Positions 9,020 through 17,824 of a stretch of DNA of 64,000 nt are shown in pieces. This stretch comes from Phragmitibacter flavus (lineage in GTDB: Bacteria > Verrucomicrobiota > Verrucomicrobiia > Verrucomicrobiales > Verrucomicrobiaceae), in the NCBI RefSeq assembly GCF_005780165.1, contig NZ_VAUV01000007.1, positions 248,001 through 312,000 of the forward strand, given 5' to 3'. The position numbers and the translations under genes were made by a program. Position 1 is the first letter of the stretch, and each line of letters starts with the position of its first letter. Below the pieces are notes generated by a model. It worked only from the letters and a program-made list of their open reading frames with translations. It did no database searches and was not told the DNA's origin.

Positions 9020-11368
9020 ATGGTTAAGACATTGTCAGGACATTTGGAAAAGTTGGTTTTGGTGGTCGCGGTCGTGTTGTTTGGGGGTGAGATCAGGGCA
9101 CAGGAGCTTCAACCGTTTATTTTCAATGTCACGAAGTCGGCGGTGGCCGGGGATGTGGTGGGGATTCATGGAGATCAGTTTGGAACGGCACCGACGGTGT
9201 GGATCGACCGCTTGGAGCCGGGGGACAGCCATCCAAATCCTGAAATGCAGCTGACCGATGTTTTGACGAAGTCGAATCAGTATATCGGCGTGCGGTTGCC
9301 AACCAATCTGGCGCTGGGAGTGTATGCGATTTTTGTGAAGTCGGGCACCAAGACGAGTGCGCCGGGTTGGGTGAACCGGGCGGACGGGTGGCATTATCTG
9401 GATCTGGCGGGGCGGGAGATTGCGCCATCGTTTCCGTTTCGCATTACCGGAAGAAATCTGGCATTTCCAGGGGCGACACCACAGGTGCGCTTTGTGAACG
9501 CGGCAAATGGCGGGGTGCTGGCGGCTTCAGGGGTGGGATCGACCGGGGATTCACTTGGAATCAAGTGTGTGGCTCCGCTGGGTTTGTCGATCGGAGCTGA
9601 ATATCATGTGGAGGTGAACAACGGCTTGGCGAATCTACCTTCGGCGTGGGTGCGAATGCCGGGTCAACCGTTGCTGGTGCGGGCCATCGGGTTTGATCTT
9701 TTTGGACTTGGCGTGCCTTGGGGGTCGGATTTTGCGAAGATGCTGGGCAGGGTGATCAATGTGAAGGGGATTGGTTTCAATGCGGTGGGAAATGGGGTGG
9801 CTGATGACCGGGCGGCGATCCAAAAGGCGATTGATACGGCGTCGGCAATGGGTGGCGGGGTGGTTTATCTGCCGAGTGGTGTTTATGCGATCGGGGTGAC
9901 CAGCAGTGGCGGGGTGGATTACAATTTGGTGATGAAGTCCAATGTGGTTTTGATGGGTGAGGGAATGACCAGGTCGACGCTGGTGACGACAGGTGGGGGT
10001 TCAGGGTTGCACGCGGGTTTGGTCTATGTGCCGCCGGGGCATACGACGCTGGGCTTTTACAATCTGACGATGCGTGGCGGTCCGAAATGCTCGATGGTGG
10101 TGAATTACTTTGCTGCGATTCGCGCTTTCATTGCGGGCTGCCGGTTGGAAAACCATGGAGGGCAGGGCACACGTTCCATCGCGTGGCGGGAAGGGGCACA
10201 AACGGTGTTGAAGGACTCGCAATTCGTATCCACCCAAATGAAAAGCGATGCGGCCTATTTTGTGGGGCAAAACGATTTGATCGTGAAGAACTGCTACTTT
10301 GAGTATCATGACGGACGCATCCGCTTCACGCTGGGTGAGCGCGTGCAGGTGGAAAGTTGCACCATCGCGAGGTCGGTGGAAACGGATGGTTTGGAAACGC
10401 CCACTTATGGCGGGTTGGTATCTCCAGTGGACGACTTTTCCCTTTTGAGCACCAGCTTCATCAAGCTTGGCAATGGGCTGATTCCTCGGGCGAACGACGG
10501 CGAGAGTGTGCTTTGCGAATATCCTTCGGAGCACTACGCCCTTGGTTCAGCAACGGCCGGCGGGGTGGATCTATTGTCGGACAGTTCCGCAGCGTGGAAA
10601 TCCGGTGGTTTGGTGGGTTTGGAGGTGATGATCATCAAGGGCCCTGGTGCCGGACAGCGGCGCACGATCAGTGGCAACACGGGGAACAGTCTGACCGTTT
10701 CCCAGGCGTGGGACGTTCCGCCCGTGGCTGGGAAGAGTTACTACAATGTGACCAACCGGTGCAAGCGGCACATGATCAAAACCTGCATGTTCAACGGAAT
10801 GCCGAGTGGCATCTGGTATTACCGCACTCCGATTGATGATCTGGTGATTTCAGGCAATCAATTTGTGGACACGGCTTATACGGTCTTGGTGCGCGCCAAT
10901 CAGCGGGTGGTGGCAGAGAGCTACAGTTTCGGGAATGAGTTCAACACCATGTCGGGCATCCTGATTGAGAAAAATACCTCGCGGCTTTCCTCGCCTGCCC
11001 TGAGCAATGGACCGGCGACTCCGGTGATTGATGCGGTGTTGACCAGCGGCAATCAAATTTACGGCAATTTCTACTATGATTGCGTGATGCGTGGCAATGC
11101 CTGGATGGGAAACAACGCGGAGAAGGACTGGGGCACGCATATTGGTTTGACGGCTGGTCCGGTGGTGGACAATGTGAGCGCAAGTGCCGTTGGAATGATT
11201 GTTCAGGGCAATTACTTCTCGAACAACCTGGTAGGCATCAATCTCGGAACAGGTAATTCACAAACGGTCATTCTGGGAAATGTCTTTGTCAATGTGCAGA
11301 CGCCGCTTCAGCAAACGCGGCTTCCGGGCTTTTCATCGGAATCGGTGGGAACGGTGTTTGCGCCGTGA
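9020..11368 (+). CDS. secreted right-handed beta-helix protein (pectate lyase 3 / GH28-55-like)
   Basis: A 782-residue exported protein with a signal peptide (about residues 1-29) whose ATG follows GAAGG at a 10-base spacing. Residues about 35-115 and 135-210 look like two small beta-sandwich (IPT/TIG-like) modules. The beta-helix domain starts near residue 245 with the signature NAVGNGVADDRAAIQKAID, then GGGVVYLPSGVYAIG, characteristic of the pectate-lyase-3 superfamily. The remainder is Asn/Gly-rich with repeated short beta turns (for example VVLMGEG, VKNCYFEYHDG, VISGNQF). The likely substrate is a polysaccharide. It is followed by xylose isomerase, so a role in plant or algal sugar use is plausible but inferred. 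Confidence 0.8.
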   Translation: MVKTLSGHLEKLVLVVAVVLFGGEIRAQELQPFIFNVTKSAVAGDVVGIHGDQFGTAPTVWIDRLEPGDSHPNPEMQLTDVLTKSNQYIGVRLPTNLALGVYAIFVKSGTKTSAPGWVNRADGWHYLDLAGREIAPSFPFRITGRNLAFPGATPQVRFVNAANGGVLAASGVGSTGDSLGIKCVAPLGLSIGAEYHVEVNNGLANLPSAWVRMPGQPLLVRAIGFDLFGLGVPWGSDFAKMLGRVINVKGIGFNAVGNGVADDRAAIQKAIDTASAMGGGVVYLPSGVYAIGVTSSGGVDYNLVMKSNVVLMGEGMTRSTLVTTGGGSGLHAGLVYVPPGHTTLGFYNLTMRGGPKCSMVVNYFAAIRAFIAGCRLENHGGQGTRSIAWREGAQTVLKDSQFVSTQMKSDAAYFVGQNDLIVKNCYFEYHDGRIRFTLGERVQVESCTIARSVETDGLETPTYGGLVSPVDDFSLLSTSFIKLGNGLIPRANDGESVLCEYPSEHYALGSATAGGVDLLSDSSAAWKSGGLVGLEVMIIKGPGAGQRRTISGNTGNSLTVSQAWDVPPVAGKSYYNVTNRCKRHMIKTCMFNGMPSGIWYYRTPIDDLVISGNQFVDTAYTVLVRANQRVVAESYSFGNEFNTMSGILIEKNTSRLSSPALSNGPATPVIDAVLTSGNQIYGNFYYDCVMRGNAWMGNNAEKDWGTHIGLTAGPVVDNVSASAVGMIVQGNYFSNNLVGINLGTGNSQTVILGNVFVNVQTPLQQTRLPGFSSESVGTVFAP

Positions 11369-11447
11369 AGCCGATGGCGACGGTGTTCATTTGATCGATA
11401 GGGATAAACTTGACGCGGACGCCCAGTCCGGCTGAAATGGGCGGCTT

Positions 11448-12758
11448 ATGAGCGAAGCGTTTCCTGACATTCCTAAAATTCAGTTCGAGGGCCCCAAGTC
11501 GAAGAACCCCCTTTCATTCAAACAATACAATGCGGATGAAGTGGTGGCGGGCAAAACCATGCGGGATCACTTCCGCTTTGGGGTTGCCTACTGGCACGCG
11601 ATGCGCAACACGCTGTCGGATCCCTTTGGCGGCGGCACCTCGCAGAAGCCTTGGGACGACGGAACGGAGAGCGTGGACAACGCGCGTCGCCGTGCGCACG
11701 TGTGTTTTGAGTTCATGGACAAGCTGGGGATTGACTACTACTGCTTCCATGATCGGGACATCGCTCCTGAAGGCGCATCGTTGAAAGAGAGCCACGCGAA
11801 TCTGGATGCGGTGGTGGATGAGCTGGAAGGTTTGCAGAAGGCGACGGGCAAGAAGCTTCTTTGGGGCACCGCATCGTTGTTTGGCAATGCCCGATACAAT
11901 CAGGGCGCGGCGACGAGTCCGAGTGCGGCCGTGTTTGCTTATGCTGGAGCGCAGGTGAAAAAAGCGCTGGAAGTGACGCATCGTCTTGGCGGCGAGGGTT
12001 ACACCTTTTGGGGTGGTCGTGAGGGTTATGCTTCGCTGTGGAACACCGACATGAAACGTGAGGTGGATCACCTGGCGGCGTTTTTGCACATGGCGGTGGC
12101 ACACAAGAAGAAGATCGGATTTACCGGTCAGTTTTACATTGAGCCAAAACCACGTGAGCCTTCGACGCACCAGTATGATTCCGACAGCGCCGCCTGTTTG
12201 AACTTCCTGCGTCAGTATGATTTGCTGGAGCATTTCAAGCTGAACATCGAGACCAACCACGCAACGCTTGCCGGTCACACGATGCGTCATGAGTTGGAAG
12301 TGGCTTTGGCGGCAGGGGCCTTGGGTTCGATTGATGCGAACACCGGCGATGAACTGATTGGTTGGGATACGGACCAGTTCCCGACAGACATTTATTTGAC
12401 GACGCAGATCATGTTGGTGTTGTTGAAGATGGGCGGATTCACCACCGGTGGATTGAACTTTGACGCGAAAGTGCGTCGCGAAAGTTTTGAACCCGTCGAT
12501 CTTTTCCATGCGCACATTGGGGGGATGGATGCGTTTGCACGCGGCTTGAAGATCGCATCGGCGATCATTGAAGACGGTCGTCTCGATGGTTTTGTGAAGC
12601 AGCGTTACAGCAGCTTCGACAGCGGCATCGGTGCACAAATTGAGAAAGGCGAAGTAGGCTTTGAAGAACTTGAAGCCTACTCCTTCGCCAATGGCGAACC
12701 CGTCATCGGTAGCGGACGTCAGGAGATGCTCGAAGGCTTGGTGAACGAGTTTATTTGA
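11448..12758 (+). CDS. xylA: xylose isomerase
   Basis: A 436-residue cytosolic enzyme of normal class II length converting D-xylose to D-xylulose. Active-site motifs are present: [13 protein letters not shown] (catalytic His and Asp), [16 protein letters not shown] with the Glu/Lys metal-site strand, [17 protein letters not shown] (metal-binding Glu and His), and [19 protein letters not shown] (metal-binding Asp cluster). No xylulokinase or XylR regulator is nearby. A strong terminator follows, so it ends its transcript. Confidence 0.97.
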   Translation: MSEAFPDIPKIQFEGPKSKNPLSFKQYNADEVVAGKTMRDHFRFGVAYWHAMRNTLSDPFGGGTSQKPWDDGTESVDNARRRAHVCFEFMDKLGIDYYCFHDRDIAPEGASLKESHANLDAVVDELEGLQKATGKKLLWGTASLFGNARYNQGAATSPSAAVFAYAGAQVKKALEVTHRLGGEGYTFWGGREGYASLWNTDMKREVDHLAAFLHMAVAHKKKIGFTGQFYIEPKPREPSTHQYDSDSAACLNFLRQYDLLEHFKLNIETNHATLAGHTMRHELEVALAAGALGSIDANTGDELIGWDTDQFPTDIYLTTQIMLVLLKMGGFTTGGLNFDAKVRRESFEPVDLFHAHIGGMDAFARGLKIASAIIEDGRLDGFVKQRYSSFDSGIGAQIEKGEVGFEELEAYSFANGEPVIGSGRQEMLEGLVNEFI

Positions 12759-12777
12759 TTCCGGGTAGAGATTAATC

Positions 12778-12817
12778 AACCGGCGATTTCTGGGATGCCA
12801 GAGATCGCCGGTTTTTT
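12778..12817 (+). terminator. Rho-independent terminator after xylA
   Basis: AACCGGCGAT pairs with ATCGCCGGTT, and inside this TCTGG pairs with CCAGA around a GATG loop. The stem runs into six T residues, 20 bases after the xylA stop. Confidence 0.93.
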
Positions 12818-13298
12818 CGGGTCATGTCCAAGGTGGAAAGTAATTGGTGATCTTCTTTTGGCTTGCCACTGATCCAGTCCACCACTTCGTTTAAACCAAA
12901 TTCCATCTATTGCTGAAAATAATCTCAACATCCGGAGGCCAGACTGATTTGATCACGTTAAATCCCTAACCAAGAAATAGATCATTCCAACCTCCCATGA
13001 AGAAGATTTTATCCCCGAGGAAGGACAACCAATTTCTGATTAACTTCTGCTCTCGCTTGATCGCCGCCCTTCATCTGAATGGATGAAAGCAGGCCTCGAA
13101 GCGGCTAATGTCAGCCAGCAGATGCGAAGGATGAAGCGCGAAAAAAGAAGTTCGACCTGCCGATAATGTTGAGGCAGTTTTTGAAGGAGATCCAACAATG
13201 ACATGCAAAGCCGACCACCACATTTGTCAATAGTTTGCACACTGACCCCATTTTACCCTGCATTAAAACCTAATCCTGTGCCGATCCCTCTTTAACCA
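12818..13298. other. AT-richer intergenic region without convincing genes
   Basis: About 480 bases between the xylA terminator and the YcxB-like gene. Base composition is visibly more AT-rich than the flanks. A 66-codon minus-strand frame (13040-13240) is present but has no family features. The segment at 13070-13088 can fold into a small hairpin (CTTCATC...GATGAAAG). No tRNA, promoter or mobile-element end was identified. Confidence 0.5.
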
Positions 13299-13871
13299 AT
13301 GAATCCAGACGTAATCGATCTAACCGAAGAGGATGTAAAAAGGGGATTCCAAATCGCTTGCTATACAACTGCGCAGCGTCGCCGACGTTTATTTATTGCG
13401 GTCGCCCTTTCTGCGCTGCTCGCATTATTCGCTTCTTTGTCGACTTCGAATGAGGCCCATATGAAGATCGGTTCATTCGATTACTCTAAAATGTTTCAAT
13501 ATAGCCTGAAGGTTTTTTCGTTTGTTTTTGTTGGTGGATTCGCATTTTATTTGACTTCAAATCTTCAAAAATCGCGTCAAAAACGTTATAGTGCATTAAT
13601 GGCAAGAGAATGGAAATCAGTAACAGGTGGTGTTGCTAAAGTCAGTCTACATGACGGTTTCTTCAATCTTCTGTTCAGCGAATCTGAAGAAAAGTTTTTC
13701 ACAACACAAATCAAGTTGATAATTGAAACGCAGGATTACTTTGTGATCGTTATTGGGAATGATCAAAAGGAGCGATTTATCCCACTTCCAAGAAACAATC
13801 TTGTGAGTAGCTGGCTAGACGTAAGTGCGGATGGGATAAAAAAGGAAAATGTTTCAATAAAGTTAACGTAG
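13299..13871 (+). CDS. YcxB-like membrane protein
   Basis: A 190-residue protein with two adjacent hydrophobic segments at about residues 27-47 and 65-88, and a C-terminal soluble domain. The soluble part has the beta-rich pattern of YcxB-like domains: FNLLFSESEEKFFTTQIKL, ETQDYFVIVIG and RFIPLPRNNL. The function of this family is unknown. Codon use is notably more AT-rich than the flanking genes, as is the upstream region, which suggests recent acquisition. It stands alone, with no co-directional partner within 250 bases. Confidence 0.6.
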   Translation: MNPDVIDLTEEDVKRGFQIACYTTAQRRRRLFIAVALSALLALFASLSTSNEAHMKIGSFDYSKMFQYSLKVFSFVFVGGFAFYLTSNLQKSRQKRYSALMAREWKSVTGGVAKVSLHDGFFNLLFSESEEKFFTTQIKLIIETQDYFVIVIGNDQKERFIPLPRNNLVSSWLDVSADGIKKENVSIKLT

Positions 13872-14103
13872 GCCCCAAATCAAGCACCCTTAGCAAATTC
13901 TCGTCATAGGTCCTGTGGGTCGTAGTATTTGGCCATGACGAAGCCGCTTCGCGGAAGGGTAGGCCCACCGCACGGCGCAACCGCGAACCAGCTGTCTGAC
14001 AACTCTGTTTTTCCCAGATCGCGCTGGGCTTCGACCGAATGGTGGGATGCATTTGGTTGGGGAAAACAGGTTTCTGCAACCAGAGAGTGGTTGGCATTGA
14101 TAA

Positions 14104-14128
14104 ATTATTTGACCGGTGGTCAAATAAT
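14104..14128. promoter_or_regulatory. perfect 25-bp palindrome, probable TetR operator
   Basis: ATTATTTGACC-GGT-GGTCAAATAAT has perfect 11-bp arms around a 3-bp centre. It lies 14 bases before the GTG start of the TetR regulator. Length, symmetry and place match autoregulatory TetR-family operators, so it probably overlaps the promoter of the regulator and the ABC export operon. Confidence 0.8.
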
Positions 14129-14142
14129 CGCATAATGCCTCT

Positions 14143-14880
14143 GTGGCCTCTGAATCACTCCCTGTTACCCGCAAAGAACGCGAGTTCTTTGCGCGTGAGA
14201 AGTTGATTCTGACCCAGGCACGTCGGCTCTTGATCGAGAAAGGTTTTCAGGCCTGGAACATGGATCAGTTGGCGGAGGCCGTGGAGTATTCAAAGGGCAC
14301 GCTCTACCAGCACTTTACTTCGAAGGAGGACCTCGTGCTTGGCGTCGCTACCGATTCACTCAAGACGCGGGCGGATTGGTTTGAGAAGGCGAGCAAGTTC
14401 AAAGGCACCACTCGTGAGCGCAGTCGGGCGATTGGTTTTGCATGCTGTGAGTTCGCCGAAAAATGTCCGGACTACTTTCACATTGAGATGATGCTGAAGT
14501 CGGCCTCATTCTGGGAGAAAGCCAGTGAAAAGCGGCGGTTGGCCCATGCATTCCAGAGTGCGCGATGCTGGCGCTTGCTAAACAACATTGTGGTGGAGGC
14601 AATGGCCCTCGGGGACCTGCCCAGAGATGGACACACTCCCGAGCAGGCGACTTTTGCCCTGGTTTCCGTAACCGTGGGGAGTCATGTGATGAGCCAGGAA
14701 CCGCAGATTCTAGTCCAGGCTGGCATCACGAATCCGATGAAGGCCGTTCGCCTTAACCAAGACATGGTTTGTGATGGGCTGGGATGGAAACCGCTTATGA
14801 AGGATTTCGACTATTCCGAGACCGATCGTCGGATCGTGAAGGAAGTTTTCCCAGATGCTGTGAACTGGCTGAATGGCTGA
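14143..14880 (+). CDS. TetR/AcrR family transcriptional regulator
   Basis: A 245-residue regulator starting at a GTG. The N-terminal helix-turn-helix is clear at about residues 22-70: ILTQARRLLIEKGFQAWNM, then QLAEAVEYSKGTLYQHF and SKEDL, the standard TetR_N layout. The C-terminal ligand domain is variable and gives no ligand clue, although it includes several Cys residues. It sits just downstream of a perfect palindrome and is followed after 48 bases by a three-gene ABC export operon, so it most likely represses itself and the transporter until an effector binds. This is inferred from context. Confidence 0.93.
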   Translation: MASESLPVTRKEREFFAREKLILTQARRLLIEKGFQAWNMDQLAEAVEYSKGTLYQHFTSKEDLVLGVATDSLKTRADWFEKASKFKGTTRERSRAIGFACCEFAEKCPDYFHIEMMLKSASFWEKASEKRRLAHAFQSARCWRLLNNIVVEAMALGDLPRDGHTPEQATFALVSVTVGSHVMSQEPQILVQAGITNPMKAVRLNQDMVCDGLGWKPLMKDFDYSETDRRIVKEVFPDAVNWLNG

Positions 14881-14928
14881 GTTTTTTTGCCACTAGAATG
14901 ACCAGGAGTCAAAAATGGACCGTTAGAT

Positions 14929-16065
14929 ATGAATTTCATCGCCCTCCGCATGTTGATGTCAGACCGAGCCAAATATTGGGGCCTGGTTTTTGCATTCGCA
15001 TTCTCGACCTTCCTTCTGCAGAACCAGATCAGCATCTTTTGCGGCATCATGATGCGCACGGGCAGCCAGATTTTGGATGTCACCGATGCGGACGTTTGGG
15101 TGATGGATCCTTATACGGAGTATTTTGAGCAAACCAAGGCGCTGAAAGACACAGACCTGACGCGTGTGCGAGGGGTTCCGGAGGTGGATTATGCCGTGCG
15201 GCTGTTCAAGGGCAATCCGACTGCCCGCACGCTTGCGGGAAAGTTTGCCTCCACCTTCACTCTGGGGGTGGATGACAGCACTCTTGTTGGAGTGCCGCGC
15301 AAGATGATCATGGGCAGTTGGGAGCGTTTGACTGAAGCGAAGAGCATCGTGATTGATAAAGCGGGATACAACCTTCTGTTTCCGGGTGAACCCTTGGAAC
15401 TGGAACGAATTCTCGAGTTGAATGACCACAAGGTCACGATCGTTGGCATATCGGATGCCGCTGCTCCATTTGTCAGTTTTCCAGTCATTCATGCTCGATA
15501 CAGCGAGGCGGTGAACTTCCAGGGTCGGGAGCGAAATCAAATGAGTTTTGTTCTCGCACGGCCAAAGCCTGGGGTGTCGCCTGAAAGTCTCGCCAGACAG
15601 CTTGAACAGGCGACGGGACTGAAGGCCAGGACGACTCGTGAGTTTGCGTGGGATTGTGTGGTTTATTACCTCAAGAACACCGGCATCCCGGTGAACTTCG
15701 TCATTACCATTGCCGTGGCTTTGGTGGTCGGACTGGCGGTTTCGGGGCAGACATTCTACATGTTCACGGTCGAGAACCTTCGTCAGTTTGGGGCTCTCAA
15801 GGCCATCGGAGTTACGAATACCCGACTGGTCTTTATGGTTCTTTTGCAGGCCGTTGTTGCCGGGGCGATCGGCTACGCCATCGGCACCGGAATGGCCGCT
15901 GCCTTTTTCACCGCCACCCTCAATGGCATGGCTACACGCGGAATCATCCTCATGTGGCAGGCGGTCGTAGGTGTCGGCGGGGTGATGGCGCTCGTCGTGG
16001 CGGCCGTCAGCATTCTAAGCGTCCGCAAGGTCCTCGTTCTTGAACCCGCCAGTGTCTTTCGTTGA
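14929..16065 (+). CDS. ABC transporter permease (DevC/FtsX-MacB type)
   Basis: A 378-residue inner-membrane protein. One N-terminal TM helix (about residues 16-40) is followed by a periplasmic domain of about 220 residues. Three C-terminal helices carry the FtsX-domain segments FVITIAVALVVGLAVSGQ and LRQFGALKAIGVTNTRL, the latter being the conserved coupling segment. The topology matches DevC/MacB-type permeases, which work as mechanotransmitters rather than classical channels. The ATP-binding gene begins 3 bases after this stop and the adaptor follows. A well-spaced AGGAG upstream belongs to a three-codon minicistron (ATG 14915, stop 14924) just before this start. Confidence 0.9.
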   Translation: MNFIALRMLMSDRAKYWGLVFAFAFSTFLLQNQISIFCGIMMRTGSQILDVTDADVWVMDPYTEYFEQTKALKDTDLTRVRGVPEVDYAVRLFKGNPTARTLAGKFASTFTLGVDDSTLVGVPRKMIMGSWERLTEAKSIVIDKAGYNLLFPGEPLELERILELNDHKVTIVGISDAAAPFVSFPVIHARYSEAVNFQGRERNQMSFVLARPKPGVSPESLARQLEQATGLKARTTREFAWDCVVYYLKNTGIPVNFVITIAVALVVGLAVSGQTFYMFTVENLRQFGALKAIGVTNTRLVFMVLLQAVVAGAIGYAIGTGMAAAFFTATLNGMATRGIILMWQAVVGVGGVMALVVAAVSILSVRKVLVLEPASVFR

Positions 16066-16068
16066 CCC

Positions 16069-16776
16069 ATGAATGCTTCTCCATCTTCACTCGCGGTGCG
16101 TTGCACGGCCGTCCAAAAACATTTCGGCGGAAACGAGGCGCGGGTTCAGGTGCTGCGCGGCGTGGAGTTTGAAGCCAGGCAGGGCGAGATCACGTTTTTG
16201 GTCGGTCCGAGCGGATGTGGAAAAACCACACTGATCTCGGTGATTGCGGGTCTTCTTGATCCCAGTGACGGGGAAATCGAGGTTCTGGGACACCGTCATG
16301 GTCAACTCCAGGGAGCCGATCGAGTGGTGTTTCGGCGTCGGAATCTTGGCTTCGTTTTTCAGCAATACAATCTGCTGCCTTCGCTGACGGCTGCGGAAAA
16401 CGCGGCGGTGCCTTTAATGGCCGATGGCATTCCTCGAAACGCAGCGGTCAAGAAGGCCGCTGAACTTCTCGATCGCCTTGGCCTGGGTTCCCAAGTCAAT
16501 GCCATGCCGCGGGTGCTCTCTGGAGGTCAGCAGCAACGTGTGGCTCTTGCCCGCGCGCTTGTTCATGAGCCTGCTCTCATCATCTGCGATGAGCCCACCT
16601 CCGCCCTTGATCACAAGACCGGCGAGTCGGTCATGCAATTGCTCGCCACCGCCGCGCTTTCTCCGCAGCGGGCGGTCATCGTCGTCACGCACGACAACCG
16701 CGTTTTCCATCACGCCCACTCCATCGCCCATATGGACGATGGTCGGGTCACTCACGTCGAAACCCAGCGCCCCTGA
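16069..16776 (+). CDS. ABC transporter ATP-binding protein (LolD/MacB/DevA type)
   Basis: A 235-residue ATPase with all motifs intact: Walker A GPSGCGKTT at residues 46-54, Q-loop FVFQQYNLLP, signature LSGGQQQR, Walker B ALIICDEPTSALD and switch His in VIVVTHDNRV. The GFVFQQYNLLPSLTA context is typical of the MacB/LolD/DevA subfamily, which pairs with FtsX-type permeases. Flanked by permease and adaptor with gaps of 3 and 6 bases, it should energise the same export complex. Confidence 0.95.
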   Translation: MNASPSSLAVRCTAVQKHFGGNEARVQVLRGVEFEARQGEITFLVGPSGCGKTTLISVIAGLLDPSDGEIEVLGHRHGQLQGADRVVFRRRNLGFVFQQYNLLPSLTAAENAAVPLMADGIPRNAAVKKAAELLDRLGLGSQVNAMPRVLSGGQQQRVALARALVHEPALIICDEPTSALDHKTGESVMQLLATAALSPQRAVIVVTHDNRVFHHAHSIAHMDDGRVTHVETQRP

Positions 16777-16782
16777 ACGTCC

Positions 16783-17724
16783 ATGAAAATACCGATACTT
16801 CCCATCCTCGCCGTTGGTTGCCTGATCGCAGCCGTGCACACCGTCATCAGCAGTCAGCCTCAGCGCAGCTCCACTTCGCCACCGAAGATGCCGCCGCGCA
16901 GTTTGTATGAAAAAACCATTGCGGCCATGGGACTGGTGGAGCCGAGCAGCGAGATGATTTTCATCGGCAGTCACCGGAGCGGAGTGGTGCAGGAGGTGCT
17001 GGTGACGACGGGTCAAAAGGTGCGGGCGGGAGATGCCTTGATCCGGCTCGACACGCGGGAGCTGGAAGCAACGCTGAAGGTGGATCGTGCCCAATGGTTG
17101 GAGGCTCGGTCGCAACTTCGTGTGGCGCAGTCCCAGTGCATGCAGTCCCGGCGCAGCTTTGAATACGCCCAAAAGCTGGCTGGCACCCGGGCGATCTCAG
17201 AGGAGGAAGTGACTGACCGCAAAACAGCGCTGGAGACCGCCCTTGCCCGGGTTGAAGCGGCCGAAAGTTCCATCGCTCTGGCAGAAGCGCGCATTCAACT
17301 GACTGAAACCGAAATCAAAAAAAGCACCCTGCATGCCCCGATCGATGCCACGGTGCTTCAGTTGAAGATCCGGGCGGGGGAGGCGGTGTCGGCGACACCT
17401 GCTGCGACGCCTTGGTTAACGCTGGGGCAGACCGACACTCTCCACCTCCGTGCCGATGTGGACGAGCACGAAGCTTGGCGCGTCAGGCCCGATGCGGAGG
17501 CGACTGCGCAGGTCAGGGGAAATCCGGAACTCCAGGCCGCACTCGAATTCGTGCGCTTCGAGCCATTGGTCATCCCCAAGAAATCGCTCTCGGGGGATGC
17601 CACCGAGCGCGTCGATACCCGGGTCCTTCAAGTCATCTACCGGGTGAAGAAAGGCGATGCGCCCGCCTTGTATGCGGGTCAACAGATGGATGTGTTCATC
17701 TTGGCGGGAGGCTCGACACCGTGA
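16783..17724 (+). CDS. HlyD-family periplasmic adaptor (DevB-like)
   Basis: A 313-residue protein with an N-terminal TM anchor (about residues 4-22), then a lipoyl/barrel-sandwich half (SGVVQEVLVTTGQKVRAGDALIRLD), a long alpha-hairpin coiled coil (about residues 85-185, Ala/Glu/Arg rich), the second lipoyl half (APIDATVLQLKIRAGEAV) and a beta-barrel domain. This is the order of membrane fusion proteins linking inner-membrane ABC exporters to an outer-membrane channel. No TolC gene is in the window. With the preceding genes it makes a DevCAB- or MacAB-like exporter under TetR control; the substrate is unknown. Confidence 0.92.
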   Translation: MKIPILPILAVGCLIAAVHTVISSQPQRSSTSPPKMPPRSLYEKTIAAMGLVEPSSEMIFIGSHRSGVVQEVLVTTGQKVRAGDALIRLDTRELEATLKVDRAQWLEARSQLRVAQSQCMQSRRSFEYAQKLAGTRAISEEEVTDRKTALETALARVEAAESSIALAEARIQLTETEIKKSTLHAPIDATVLQLKIRAGEAVSATPAATPWLTLGQTDTLHLRADVDEHEAWRVRPDAEATAQVRGNPELQAALEFVRFEPLVIPKKSLSGDATERVDTRVLQVIYRVKKGDAPALYAGQQMDVFILAGGSTP

Positions 17725-17824
17725 CTCCTTCTCATGACCCACACATTCTCGTTAAGGAATGAGTTCTCCAAGCAATCGTGGGAAGCAGCAATCATCGGAA
17801 TGATCTTGGGTTTGATGGCGTTTT

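Noticed and set aside
13040-13240. 66-codon minus-strand ORF and possible mobile-element remnant
   Set aside because: No transposase motif, repeat ends or target duplication could be seen.
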